Below are positions 33,224 through 41,810 of a DNA stretch of 64,000 bases, one piece after another. The notes below the pieces were generated by a model, which saw nothing but the letters and a program-made list of their open reading frames with translations, had not been told where the DNA came from and made no database searches. The DNA is from Variovorax sp. ZS18.2.2 (lineage in GTDB: Bacteria; Pseudomonadota; Gammaproteobacteria; Burkholderiales; Burkholderiaceae_C). The DNA is taken from positions 186,001 through 250,000 of the forward strand of contig NZ_JANLNM010000005.1 in the NCBI RefSeq assembly GCF_024701975.1. The letters are read 5' to 3'. Made by a program: the position numbers and the translations under genes. Numbering within the stretch: the stretch's first letter is position 1; each line of letters begins with the position of its first letter.

Positions 33224-35619
33224 GCCGGATTCGCGCGGCCCGCCGAGCCCTGGTCCACGCGCTGCTGCCCTTGGGCATCGCGCTGGGCCTGGCCGCGCCT
33301 GCCGGCCGCGCGTGGGCGGACGCGGTCGAGCCCGCGCGCCAGAGTTTCGAGGTGCCGGCCGGCGCGCTGGAAGACGCGCTCAACAGCTTCGCGCGGCAGG
33401 CCGGCATCACACTGTCCTTCGACCCGGCGCGGGTGCGCGGGCGCGCCGCGCCTGCGCTCGCCGGCGACCGCACGGTGGACGAGGGACTGGCCGCGCTGCT
33501 GGCCCCGCATGGGCTGGAAGCGGTGCGCAGCAGCGGCGGCGCCTACCTGATACGGCCCTCGACGACGGCGCCGCCCCCCAGCACCAGCCACGAACAGCTG
33601 CCCGCGGTCGTCGTCACCGCCGAGGCCGAGCGCGCGGACGGCCCGGTCGACGGCTACGTCGCCCGGCGCAGCGCCACCGCGACCAAGACCGACACGCCGA
33701 TCGTCGAGACGCCCCGTTCCATCACCGTGGTCACTCGCAACCAGATGGACGACCAGGCGGTGCAGACCGCCGAACAGTCGCTGCGCTATTCGGCCGGCGT
33801 GCTGACCGAGGTCACTGGCTACGACCTGCGCTTCTCGTCGCTCACGGTGCGCGGCTTTGCGCCCGCCGAATTTCTCGACGGCTTCAAGCTCACCACCTCG
33901 AGCCCGTACACGGGATGGCTTGCCGAACCGCAGGGGCTGGAGCGCGTGGAGCTGCTGAGGGGTCCGAGCGCCGCCCTCTATGACCAGACGGTGCCCGGCG
34001 GGGCCATCAACATGGTGTCCAAGCGTCCCACCGCGCAAACGCTGCGCGAGGTGAGCCTCTCGGTGGGCAACCACGACCGCTACCAGGGCAGCCTCGATCT
34101 CGGCGGCACGCTGAACGCAGACGGCAGCCTGCTGTTCCGGCTCAACGCCGTCCTGCGCAACAGCGGCAGCCAGACCGACTTCGGGCGCGACGACCGCAGC
34201 TATATCGCACCTGCGCTGACATGGAAGCCCTCGTCGCGCACCACCGTCACGCTGCTGGCCGACGCCACGCGCGACCGCATGACGCCCAAGAGTGCGTGGC
34301 CCCAGTACGCGCTCGTCGTGCCCAACCCCAACGGGCAGATTCCGGTGAACCGCTTCATCGGGGAGCCCGGCGTAGACCACTACGACCGCGAGACGTCCTC
34401 GCTCACCTACCTGCTGTCGCACCGCATCGACGACAACTGGACCTTCCGCCAGAACGCACGCTATTCCGCGCTCAATCTCGACTACCTGCAGATCTCCGGC
34501 ACCGCCTTCCGCGACGATCAGCGCACGCTCGACCGCAGCATCCTCCTCTGGCGCGACAGAATCCGCGTGGCCTCGATCGACAACCAGATCGAAGGGCGTC
34601 TGCGCACCGGCTCCCTCGACCACACGCTCCTGGTGGGGATGGACCTCCAGCGCTATTCGAGCGAGAGGGAAGGCGGCCAGGACCTCGCGCCTCCCATCGA
34701 TGCTTTTGCGCCGGTCTATGACTTGCGTCGGAACGCCAGCCTCAACGGGTACCTGGCCAGCCTCCGACTTCCCCAGTCGACCGACAAGGTCAAGCAGTTC
34801 GGCGTGTACGTGCAGGACCAGATTCGCTCGGGCCCCTGGTCCGCAAGCCTTGCCGTGCGCCACGACCGGGCCGAGTCCCAAGCGAGCCCGAACTTCGGCC
34901 TCAGCGCCTCGGACAGCAAGACCACCTACAACGCAGGCCTGTTGTACGTCAGCGAAAGCGGCCTCAACCCGTACGCCAGCTATGCGACCTCGTTCACACC
35001 CGTGCCGGGCGTCGGCACCGATGGCCTGCGCAACAAGCCTGAGCTCGGGCGGCAGTTCGAAGTGGGACTGAAATACCGCCCCCCGGGCATGGATGCGCTC
35101 TTCACGCTGTCGGCCTTCGACCTGCGCAAGAACAACGTCACGACCAGCAGTCCGCTATCGCCCGGCTTCACCCTGCAGATCGGCGAAGTTCGCACCAGCG
35201 GCCCGGAGTTCGAAGCCAGGGCCTCGTTGACGGAGCAGATCAAGATGGTGGCCAGCGTCACCCTCCTCAACGCCAAGGTCACGCGCAGCCTGAGGTATGA
35301 AGAATTGGGCAAGCAGCCGACGCAGACCGCGCGCAAGACCGCCGCCCTCTGGCTCGACTACCGCTTCGCCAACCCCGAGCTGCAGGGCTGGAGCATCGGC
35401 GGCGGCGTGCGCTACGTCGACAAGGTACCCGCCGACGTGGCCAACACCGTCTTCAATCCGGCCTACACGCTGGTCGATGCGGCCCTGCGCTACGACCGCG
35501 GCCCCTACAGCTTCGCGCTGAACGCCACCAACCTGTTCGACAAACGCTACGTGTCGGGCCTCGGCCAGTTCTTCGGGCAAGGGCGCACGCTGCAGGCGAA
35601 GGCCACCTACCGCTGGTAG
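33220..35619 (+). CDS. TonB-dependent siderophore receptor with STN signalling domain (FecA-like)
   Basis: Outer-membrane receptor of about 799 residues. After a signal peptide (ends RAWADA) comes the STN domain that contacts FecR (SFEVPAGALEDALNSFARQAGITLSF), a TonB box region (LPAVVVTAEA), the plug (TPRSITVVTRNQMDD; VERVELLRGPSAALYDQTVPGGAINMVSKRP) and the 22-strand barrel ending in aromatic YRW. The frame is open from 33070, but a TTG at 33220 overlaps the fecR stop (TTGA) and starts exactly at the signal peptide, so I chose it. The siderophore is most likely hydroxamate-type by plug resemblance, but this is not certain. Confidence 0.95.
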   Translation: MSRIRAARRALVHALLPLGIALGLAAPAGRAWADAVEPARQSFEVPAGALEDALNSFARQAGITLSFDPARVRGRAAPALAGDRTVDEGLAALLAPHGLEAVRSSGGAYLIRPSTTAPPPSTSHEQLPAVVVTAEAERADGPVDGYVARRSATATKTDTPIVETPRSITVVTRNQMDDQAVQTAEQSLRYSAGVLTEVTGYDLRFSSLTVRGFAPAEFLDGFKLTTSSPYTGWLAEPQGLERVELLRGPSAALYDQTVPGGAINMVSKRPTAQTLREVSLSVGNHDRYQGSLDLGGTLNADGSLLFRLNAVLRNSGSQTDFGRDDRSYIAPALTWKPSSRTTVTLLADATRDRMTPKSAWPQYALVVPNPNGQIPVNRFIGEPGVDHYDRETSSLTYLLSHRIDDNWTFRQNARYSALNLDYLQISGTAFRDDQRTLDRSILLWRDRIRVASIDNQIEGRLRTGSLDHTLLVGMDLQRYSSEREGGQDLAPPIDAFAPVYDLRRNASLNGYLASLRLPQSTDKVKQFGVYVQDQIRSGPWSASLAVRHDRAESQASPNFGLSASDSKTTYNAGLLYVSESGLNPYASYATSFTPVPGVGTDGLRNKPELGRQFEVGLKYRPPGMDALFTLSAFDLRKNNVTTSSPLSPGFTLQIGEVRTSGPEFEARASLTEQIKMVASVTLLNAKVTRSLRYEELGKQPTQTARKTAALWLDYRFANPELQGWSIGGGVRYVDKVPADVANTVFNPAYTLVDAALRYDRGPYSFALNATNLFDKRYVSGLGQFFGQGRTLQAKATYRW

Positions 35620-35660
35620 CGGGCGCCTTCGCGCATTCACACATTCACAATAGCGCGGCC

Positions 35661-36947
35661 ATGAACGCCACGACGCCCGCCTCCGCCCCTGCCTCCGCCC
35701 CTGCCTCCGCGCCCCGCCCCATCCGCACCGCCGCCACGCTGGTCGTCCTGCGCGACGGCAGCGAAGGCCTCGAAGCCCTGATGTTGCGCCGGGCCGAGAA
35801 AGCGAATGACCAGAACAGCGGCGCCAGCGTCTTCCCGGGCGGCGTGGTCGATGCGCACGACCGCCATCTGCATCCGCTGTGCGCGGGCCTCGACGATGCC
35901 GCGGCGAGTGCACGCCTCGCGGTGCCCGAAGGCGGGCTCGACTTCTACGCGGCCGCGATCCGCGAGTGCTTCGAGGAAGCCGGCCTTCTGTTCGCGAGCG
36001 ATGGGGCGAACCTTCCGGTCCGGCTGATCGACCTGCCCTCAGGCGAACTCGCCGCGATGCGCGATGCCGCCGAGCAGGGCACCGGCGCGCTGCTCGCCAT
36101 GTGCGACCAGCACGGCTGGCGCCTGGCCGGCGACCGCGTCGTCTACTTCGGCCACTGGCTCACGCCGCCCGGCATGCCGCGCCGCTTCGACACGCGCTTC
36201 TTCGTCGCGCTGATGCCCGCCGGGCAAGAGGTGCACCCCGACGGCCGCGAGACCGTCGAACACATGTGGCTGCGCCCGGCCGACGCACTGGACCCCGCGC
36301 GCAGCTTGAAGCTGATGAACGTGACGCGGCGCGTGCTGCAGCAGCTCGATGTCTTCCAGCGCGCCGACGAATTCATGGCGCATGCGCGGCAGCTGCGCGA
36401 GATTCCGCTGAACATGCCGAGGCTCGCGGACGGCCCCGAGGGCCGCCGTGCGGTGAACATCGAGGAGCCCGCGTATGACGAGATCGGCCGCCTCGATCCC
36501 GAGGGCCGCGGCGATGCGCGCTATGCGCTCGAGGCGGGCCTCGTCACGCGGCTGTCCGACAGGGTGATTCGCGTGGTGGGCGGCGCCGGTGACAACAGCT
36601 ATCTCGTCGGCGGATCGGAAGGCTGGGCATTGATCGGCCCCGCGCCGCTCGAGGACGCCCTTCGCGCCGCCGCGCCCGGCCCCGTGCGTTGGACCGTCAC
36701 GGCGCAATCCGACTGGCCCGGTGGCACGCTCGACCTCGGCGGCGCCACGCTTCAGATGTTGATGAGCGGCAACGGCGGGCCGAGCTTCCTGCTGGTCGAA
36801 GAGCGCATGCTTTTCACGGGCACCAACGTAGCTGTCACTGGCAAAAACGACGCCATCGATTGGATCGCCCCGTCACAAGGCTTCATCCACCGCCCGCGCG
36901 CAGCGTCGCATGCGGATGCAGCGGGTGCGCCAGCGTATCGGCGATGA
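35661..36947 (+). CDS. Nudix hydrolase with degenerate metallo-beta-lactamase C-terminus
   Basis: A 428-residue protein. Residues about 20-230 form a NUDT19-like Nudix domain: FPGGVVDAHD, then a roughly 40-residue insertion before the metal-binding helix AAIRECFEEAGLLF. Residues about 300-415 resemble an MBL fold (VIRVVGGAGDNSYLVG; FLLVEERMLFTGTNV), but the His/Asp metal motif (HxHxDH) is absent, and the positions of HTPGH and GD read LMSGNGG and GT. The last 65 bases overlap the convergent MocR gene. The Nudix half is probably active on a CoA- or nucleotide-type diphosphate; the tail is probably non-catalytic. Confidence 0.88.
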   Translation: MNATTPASAPASAPASAPRPIRTAATLVVLRDGSEGLEALMLRRAEKANDQNSGASVFPGGVVDAHDRHLHPLCAGLDDAAASARLAVPEGGLDFYAAAIRECFEEAGLLFASDGANLPVRLIDLPSGELAAMRDAAEQGTGALLAMCDQHGWRLAGDRVVYFGHWLTPPGMPRRFDTRFFVALMPAGQEVHPDGRETVEHMWLRPADALDPARSLKLMNVTRRVLQQLDVFQRADEFMAHARQLREIPLNMPRLADGPEGRRAVNIEEPAYDEIGRLDPEGRGDARYALEAGLVTRLSDRVIRVVGGAGDNSYLVGGSEGWALIGPAPLEDALRAAAPGPVRWTVTAQSDWPGGTLDLGGATLQMLMSGNGGPSFLLVEERMLFTGTNVAVTGKNDAIDWIAPSQGFIHRPRAASHADAAGAPAYRR

Positions 36948-38286
36948 GCCGCAGCGCCTGATCGCACTGCTCCCGCGACATCGGCCCACCGAGGCAGATG
37001 CGCACCGCATCCGGCGGATCGCCATCGGTGGAGAACGCCGCGCTCGCCACCACGCCCACGTTCTGCGTGCGCAGGTACGAGGCGAACTCCACCGGGCTCC
37101 ACCCCGGCGTGAGCGGCAACCAGGCATGGAAACCTTCGGGATGCGCCTGCAGCCCGCTGTCGCCCAGGTGGCGCATCGCGAGCAGTTGTCGCGCCACCGA
37201 TTCGGCGCGCACGGCCTGCAGCATCGCCTCGGTGGTGCCGTCTTCCACCCACAGCGTCGTGAGCGCATTGGTGATCGGCGAGGCCATCACGGTGGTGGCG
37301 CGCATCGCGCCCGCGAGGCGCTGCGATTGCACCACCGTCGGTGAGCACACATACGCGCTGCGCAGCCCCGCGCCGAAGCATTTGGAGAACCCGCTCACGT
37401 AGTAGGTGAGCGCGGGCGCGAGCGTGGCGATGGCGCTCGGCGTCTGGCGCGGCAGCATGCCGTAGGCGTCGTCCTCGATGATCGGAATGGCATAGCGCAG
37501 CGCCACGTCCGCCAGCGCCTCGCGCCGTGCGCGCGACACCGTGCCGGCGGTCGGGTTCAAGAGCGTCGGGTTGCAGTACAGCGCCTTGGGCTTGAGCGTC
37601 TTGCAGGCGTGCTCGAAGGCATCGGCGATCGGGCCGTCGTCGTCCAGCTGCAGTGCGTGCAGCTGCACGCCCAGCTGCGCCGCGATGGCCTTCACGCCCG
37701 GGTAGGTGAGCGACTCCACGCAGATCAGCTCGCCCGGCCGCGCGAGCTGCGAGAACAGCGCCGTGAGCACGCCGTGGATGCCGGGGCACACGAGGATGCG
37801 GTCCACGCCCGCATGCGGCACGAACGGCCGCAACCACTGCATCGCGACCTCGCGGTCGTGCGCGGTGCCGCCGAAATCCTGGTAGCGCAGCAGGTCGTGG
37901 AAATCGATCTCGGCGAAGGCGCGGCTCGCGCTCTCGTGCAGCCGCGCCATCAGGTGTTCGTCGTCGGGCTCGGGCGGCATGTTCATCGTCATCTCGGCAC
38001 CGCTGCCGCCGCGCAGGCGCAGGCTCGGGCTGCCCGAGCGGATGAAGGTGCCGGTGCCCGCGCGCGAATCGATGAGCCCGCGCTTGCGCGCCTCGGCATA
38101 GCCGCGCGCCACCGTCGTGTAGTTGAGCTCCAGGTCGGCCGCCAGCTCGCGCAGCGTGGGCAAGCGGTCGCGCACACCGAGGCGCCCGGTCTTGATGTCG
38201 TCGGCGATCAGCTCGGCCAGCAGCAGGTAGGCGGGCCTGTCGCTGTTGCGCAGCTGCTTCTTCCAATGGGCGGTGATGGTCGTCAT
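36883..38286 (-). CDS. MocR-type PLP-dependent transcriptional regulator
   Basis: GntR/MocR regulator of 467 residues: an N-terminal winged helix (residues about 10-75, LPTLRELAADLELNYTTVARGYAEARKRGLI) fused to an aminotransferase-fold domain with the PLP lysine in VSGFSKCFG (K302), the NPT-type Asn at 239 and EDDAYG. The frame extends to 38340, but ATG 38286 (MTTITAHWKK) gives the usual length. It is divergent from the Nit1C operon, and the shared gap is full of TTGATYGCA repeats, its likely operators. The effector is unknown, probably an amino compound or PLP itself. Confidence 0.93.
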   Translation of the reverse strand: MTTITAHWKKQLRNSDRPAYLLLAELIADDIKTGRLGVRDRLPTLRELAADLELNYTTVARGYAEARKRGLIDSRAGTGTFIRSGSPSLRLRGGSGAEMTMNMPPEPDDEHLMARLHESASRAFAEIDFHDLLRYQDFGGTAHDREVAMQWLRPFVPHAGVDRILVCPGIHGVLTALFSQLARPGELICVESLTYPGVKAIAAQLGVQLHALQLDDDGPIADAFEHACKTLKPKALYCNPTLLNPTAGTVSRARREALADVALRYAIPIIEDDAYGMLPRQTPSAIATLAPALTYYVSGFSKCFGAGLRSAYVCSPTVVQSQRLAGAMRATTVMASPITNALTTLWVEDGTTEAMLQAVRAESVARQLLAMRHLGDSGLQAHPEGFHAWLPLTPGWSPVEFASYLRTQNVGVVASAAFSTDGDPPDAVRICLGGPMSREQCDQALRLIADTLAHPLHPHATLRAGGG

Positions 38287-38295
38287 CGTGCGGAG

Positions 38296-38557
38296 TTGAT
38301 TGCATCCATTGATTGCATCTGGCCACCGATCAACATGCATGAATCGCGCCCGGCCCAGAGCGTGGGCGCAGGGGCCGGATGCTTCAATCAGGTGCGATCA
38401 ACCCCATTGATCGGGTGCATTGATCGCATGGCGGATGCGTCGTCCCGGTGCAAAAACCGGTCGTTGAGCGGCCTGCGCATCCGCCTTTGCGGTCGCCTGA
38501 AATTTTTTTATCCGCACGCGGGCCGCACCGCTGCGCATTGATCGCGCGTTGATCGCA
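38296..38557. promoter_or_regulatory. Cluster of TTGATYGCA operator repeats
   Basis: In the 356-base MocR-nitB gap the box TTGAT(T/C)GCA and its inverse recur: TTGATTGCAT at 38296-38305 and 38309-38318; GATCAA at 38328-38333; TGCGATCAA at 38393-38401; TTGATCG at 38407-38413; TTGATCGCAT at 38420-38429; TTGATCGC at 38538-38545; and TTGATCGCA at 38549-38557. Two copies form an inverted pair (CGATCAA at 38395-38401, TTGATCG at 38407-38413). Spaced direct repeats of this kind are typical MocR operators. Confidence 0.75.
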
Positions 38558-38574
38558 CGGACCGGCCCGGACGC

Positions 38575-38589
38575 TGGCACATCGCCTGC
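38575..38589 (+). promoter_or_regulatory. Sigma-54-type (-24/-12) promoter for nitB-nitH
   Basis: TGGCAC (38575-38580) and CTGC (38586-38589) keep the exact GG-to-GC spacing of the sigma-54 consensus TGGCACG-N4-TTGC, preceded by the preferred pyrimidine. A start at about 38601 would leave a 42-base leader before nitB. Sigma-54 control would suit a nitrogen-scavenging operon. Confidence 0.6.
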
Positions 38590-38642
38590 GAAGGAAAAGA
38601 CACGCAAGACCTGCGTGTCCAACCACCCAACCGGAGTCCCCC

Positions 38643-39125
38643 ATGCCCAAAGTCACCCGCCCGCGCAACGAGAAAGGCGAGTTCCTCGTCGACTACGAAG
38701 AGAAGGTGTTCGAAGACGTCAAGGCCGAGCCCGGCGAGAAGGCGCTCGTCACCTTCCACACCGTGGCCTTCGAAGGCTCCATCGGCTTCGTGAACCTGCT
38801 GCAAGCGACGCGCCTCCGCCGCAAGGGCTACGAGACCTCGGTGCTGCTCTACGGCCCCGGCGTGACGCTGGGCGTGCAGCGCGGCTTTCCGACGCTGGGC
38901 GACGAGGCCTTTCCGGGCCACCAGAACTTCAACAAGCAGATCAGCAAGTTCATGGAAGAAGGCGGCAAGGTGTATGCCTGCCGCTTCGCATTGCAGGCGC
39001 TGTACGGCCACGGCGAAGGCGCGCTGATCGAGGGCATCAAGCCGATCAACCCGCTCGACGTGCTGGACTTGGTGCTGCTGCACAAGAAGGCCGGCGCAGT
39101 GATCCTCGATACCTGGACGCTGTAA
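38643..39125 (+). CDS. nitB: MSMEG_0572/Sll0783 family protein (NitB)
   Basis: First gene of the Nit1C cluster. The 160-residue protein belongs to the MSMEG_0572/Sll0783 'nitrogen starvation response' family, with a DsrE-like alpha/beta core: VTFHTVAFEGSIGFVNLLQATRLRRKGY and NKQISKFMEEGGKVYACRFALQALYG. The biochemical role is unknown; relatives always travel with the nitrilase. GGAG precedes the ATG. It lies 15 bases before nitC. Confidence 0.93.
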   Translation: MPKVTRPRNEKGEFLVDYEEKVFEDVKAEPGEKALVTFHTVAFEGSIGFVNLLQATRLRRKGYETSVLLYGPGVTLGVQRGFPTLGDEAFPGHQNFNKQISKFMEEGGKVYACRFALQALYGHGEGALIEGIKPINPLDVLDLVLLHKKAGAVILDTWTL

Positions 39126-39140
39126 GGCAGGACCCCGGCG

Positions 39141-40202
39141 ATGGCTTCCACACCCCGCATCGTGCGTGCCGCGGCGATCCAGATCGCGCCCGACTTCGAG
39201 CGCCCCGACGGCACGCTCGACCGGGTGTGCAGCGCCATCGACGAGGCTGCTGCCAAGGGCGCACAACTCGCGGTGTTCCCCGAGACCTTCGTGCCCTACT
39301 ACCCTTACTTCAGCTTCGTGCTGCCGCCCGTGCTGCAGGGCGCGCCGCACCTGCAGCTGGTGGAGCGCGCGGTGGTCGTGCCCGGCCCCGTCACGCAGGC
39401 CGTGGCCGAGCGGGCGCGCGCGCGCCACATGGTGGTGGTGCTCGGCGTGAACGAGCGCGACCACGGCAGCCTCTACAACACGCAGTTGGTGTTCGATGCC
39501 GACGGCACGCTCGCGCTCAAGCGCCGCAAGATCACGCCGACCTATCACGAGCGCATGGTCTGGGGCATGGGCGACGGCGCGGGCCTGAAGGTGGTGGACA
39601 CCGCCATCGGTCGCGTCGGCGCCCTCGCCTGCTGGGAGCACTACAACCCGCTCGCGCGCTACGCGCTGATGGCGCAGCACGAAGAGATCCACTGCGCGCA
39701 GTTCCCCGGCTCGCTGGTCGGCCCGATCTTCGCGGAGCAGATGGAAGTGACCATCCGCCACCACGCGCTCGAATCGGGCTGCTTCGTGGTCAACGCCACC
39801 GGCTGGCTCACCGACGAGCAGATCCGCTCGGTCACGCCCGATGCCAACCTGCAGAAGGCACTGCGCGGCGGCTGCCACACGGCCATCGTGTCGCCCGAGG
39901 GAAAACACCTCGCGCCGCCGCTCACCGAGGGCGAAGGCATGGTGATCGCCGACATGGACATGGCGCTGATCGCCAAGCGCAAGCGAATGATGGATTCGGT
40001 CGGCCACTACGCGCGGCCCGAGCTGCTGTCGCTCGCCATCAACGACCGGCCGGCTCAGACGACCGTGCCGATGCATCTCACGCAACCCCAACCCCCAACC
40101 CTCGCGCCACGGAGCCCCGACCATGACCACCACGACGACACAGCAGCAAGACAGCCGGCAACTGATGACCGAGCTCCAGTCCTTCGGGTTGCGGCTGGTT
40201 GA
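39141..40202 (+). CDS. nitC: Nit1-type nitrilase (NitC)
   Basis: Branch 1 nitrilase, which hydrolyses nitriles to acids and ammonia. The catalytic Glu-Lys-Cys are E48 (FPETF), K130 (KRRKITPTYHE) and C164 (LACWEHYNP), with the second Glu E137. In Pseudomonas the NitC homologue is required for growth on cyanide as nitrogen source. The 353-residue frame overlaps nitD by 80 bases; its last 27 residues, including a His/Asp-rich stretch, are coded by DNA that also encodes the nitD start, so this tail is probably a species-specific extension. Confidence 0.96.
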   Translation: MASTPRIVRAAAIQIAPDFERPDGTLDRVCSAIDEAAAKGAQLAVFPETFVPYYPYFSFVLPPVLQGAPHLQLVERAVVVPGPVTQAVAERARARHMVVVLGVNERDHGSLYNTQLVFDADGTLALKRRKITPTYHERMVWGMGDGAGLKVVDTAIGRVGALACWEHYNPLARYALMAQHEEIHCAQFPGSLVGPIFAEQMEVTIRHHALESGCFVVNATGWLTDEQIRSVTPDANLQKALRGGCHTAIVSPEGKHLAPPLTEGEGMVIADMDMALIAKRKRMMDSVGHYARPELLSLAINDRPAQTTVPMHLTQPQPPTLAPRSPDHDHHDDTAARQPATDDRAPVLRVAAG

Positions 40203-41247
40203 TCCTTCGGCGGGCGTGGCCAGCCGCCGCGGCGGCGCGGGCCCTTCGGATCACAAGGCGGTGACGGTGGACGGCCACACGATCATGGTGCCGGTCCACA
40301 CCTCGACCGCGTGGCACTCGCCGTTCACCGCCGAAGCACCCAATGCGCAGGGCATGAGCCGCGTGATGCGCGGCGCCATTCCCATCGCGAGCATCAGCTT
40401 TCCGAAGCAGCCGCGCTTCTACGCGATGCAGACCTTCGACGGCGTGCCCTACTCGCACATCGCCACGCTGCACGGCAGCGACGTGCTGGCCACCACGGTG
40501 CTGCAGACCTGCATCCGCTACGAGAGCCGCAAGAAGAGCTGCAAGTTCTGCGCGATCGGCCAGTCGCTCGCGGCCGGCCGCACCATCGCGCGCAAGACGC
40601 CCGAGCAGCTTGCCGAAGTGGCGCGCGCGGCCGTGCTGCTCGATGGCGTCAAGCACATGGTGATGACCACGGGCACGCCCAACGCCACCGACCGCGGCGC
40701 GGCCATCCTCTGCGAGAGCGCCTTCGCGATCAAGGCCGCGGTCGACATCCCGATACAGGGCCAGTGCGAGCCGCCCGACGACGACCAGTGGTTCCACCGC
40801 ATGAAGGCCGCGGGCATCGACACGCTCGGCATGCACCTCGAAGTGGTGACGCCCGAGGTGCGCGAACGCCTGATGCCGGGCAAGGCGAGCGTGCCGGTCT
40901 CGCGCTACATGAGCGCCTTCGAGGCGGCGGTGGGCGTGTTCGGGCGCGGGCAGGTCAGCACCTACATCCTGGCCGGCCTGGGCGACACGCGCGAAGCCAT
41001 CCTCGACACCTGCGACCAGTTGCTCCTGCGCGGCGTGTACCCCTTCGTCGTGCCCTTCGTGCCGATCAGCGGCACGCCGCTCGAAGACCATCCCGCGCCC
41101 ACACCCGACTTCATGAAGTCGCTGCTTGCGCCGCTCGGCGAACGCGTGGTGGCCGCGGGCCTGCGCTCGGCCGACATCAAGGCCGGCTGCGGCAAGTGCG
41201 GCGCGTGCTCGTCGTTGTCGATATACGAAAAAGAAAGCGAAAGCTGA
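40123..41247 (+). CDS. nitD: MSMEG_0568-family radical SAM protein (NitD)
   Basis: Putative radical SAM enzyme of 374 residues. The cluster-binding cysteines are spaced CX9CX2C (C130, C140, C143, in TCIRYESRKKSCKFCAIG) instead of the canonical CX3CX2C. A second set CGKCGAC (C356, C359, C362) at the C-terminus could hold an auxiliary iron-sulfur cluster. ATG at 40123 has GGAG eight bases upstream, inside nitC. The reaction is unknown; context points to processing of cyanide or a nitrile. Confidence 0.93.
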   Translation: MTTTTTQQQDSRQLMTELQSFGLRLVDPSAGVASRRGGAGPSDHKAVTVDGHTIMVPVHTSTAWHSPFTAEAPNAQGMSRVMRGAIPIASISFPKQPRFYAMQTFDGVPYSHIATLHGSDVLATTVLQTCIRYESRKKSCKFCAIGQSLAAGRTIARKTPEQLAEVARAAVLLDGVKHMVMTTGTPNATDRGAAILCESAFAIKAAVDIPIQGQCEPPDDDQWFHRMKAAGIDTLGMHLEVVTPEVRERLMPGKASVPVSRYMSAFEAAVGVFGRGQVSTYILAGLGDTREAILDTCDQLLLRGVYPFVVPFVPISGTPLEDHPAPTPDFMKSLLAPLGERVVAAGLRSADIKAGCGKCGACSSLSIYEKESES

Positions 41248-41249
41248 CC

Positions 41250-41810
41250 ATGCTGTGCATCGACGACCTGAGCGAACTCGACCTGCACTACGCGCCCGTC
41301 GAGTACCTCGTGCGCGAGGCCGCGCAGCAGTGGGAGCGCGACGAGGCGATGGCGCTGCGCCGCGCGGTGTTCTGCATCGAGCAGGGCATCTTCGTGCGCG
41401 ACGACCGCGATGCGACCGACGACCGCTCGCAGTTGCTCGTTGCGATGTCGTGCAACGGCGGCATGCCCGAGCAGGTGGTGGGCACGGTGCGCATCCACCG
41501 CGGCGAAGCGGAGGGCGAATGGTGGGGCTCACGCCTCGCCGTGCATCCGGCCTTTCGCAGCCAGGGCCACCTGGGCGTGACGCTGATCCGGCTGGCCGTC
41601 GCGCGCGCCAACGCGCTGGGCTGCGTGGCCTTCTTCGCGCAGGTGCAGATGCAGAACGTGCCGCTGTTCCGCAAGATCGGCTGGCAGCTGCTCGAAGAAA
41701 CCACCGTGCACGGCCGGCCGCATGCGCGCATGCAGGCCGACCTCGATTGGTACCCGCCCTGCCACGACCCGGTGAGCGGCTTCGTCACGCGCGCCAAGGT
41801 GATGGCATGA
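41250..41810 (+). CDS. nitE: MSMEG_0567-family GNAT acetyltransferase (NitE)
   Basis: GNAT-fold acyltransferase of 186 residues. The acyl-CoA-binding strand/helix is seen as GSRLAVHPAFRSQGHLGVTLIRLAVARA, with an N-terminal FCIEQGIF typical of this Nit1C family. The ATG lies two bases after the nitD stop and its TGA overlaps the nitF ATG. The substrate is unknown. Confidence 0.92.
   Translation: MLCIDDLSELDLHYAPVEYLVREAAQQWERDEAMALRRAVFCIEQGIFVRDDRDATDDRSQLLVAMSCNGGMPEQVVGTVRIHRGEAEGEWWGSRLAVHPAFRSQGHLGVTLIRLAVARANALGCVAFFAQVQMQNVPLFRKIGWQLLEETTVHGRPHARMQADLDWYPPCHDPVSGFVTRAKVMA

Noticed and set aside
38414..38419. An NtrC half-site (GGTGCA) upstream of nitB
   Set aside because: No matching TGCACC half at the required spacing; the base run is explained by the TTGATYGCA boxes.
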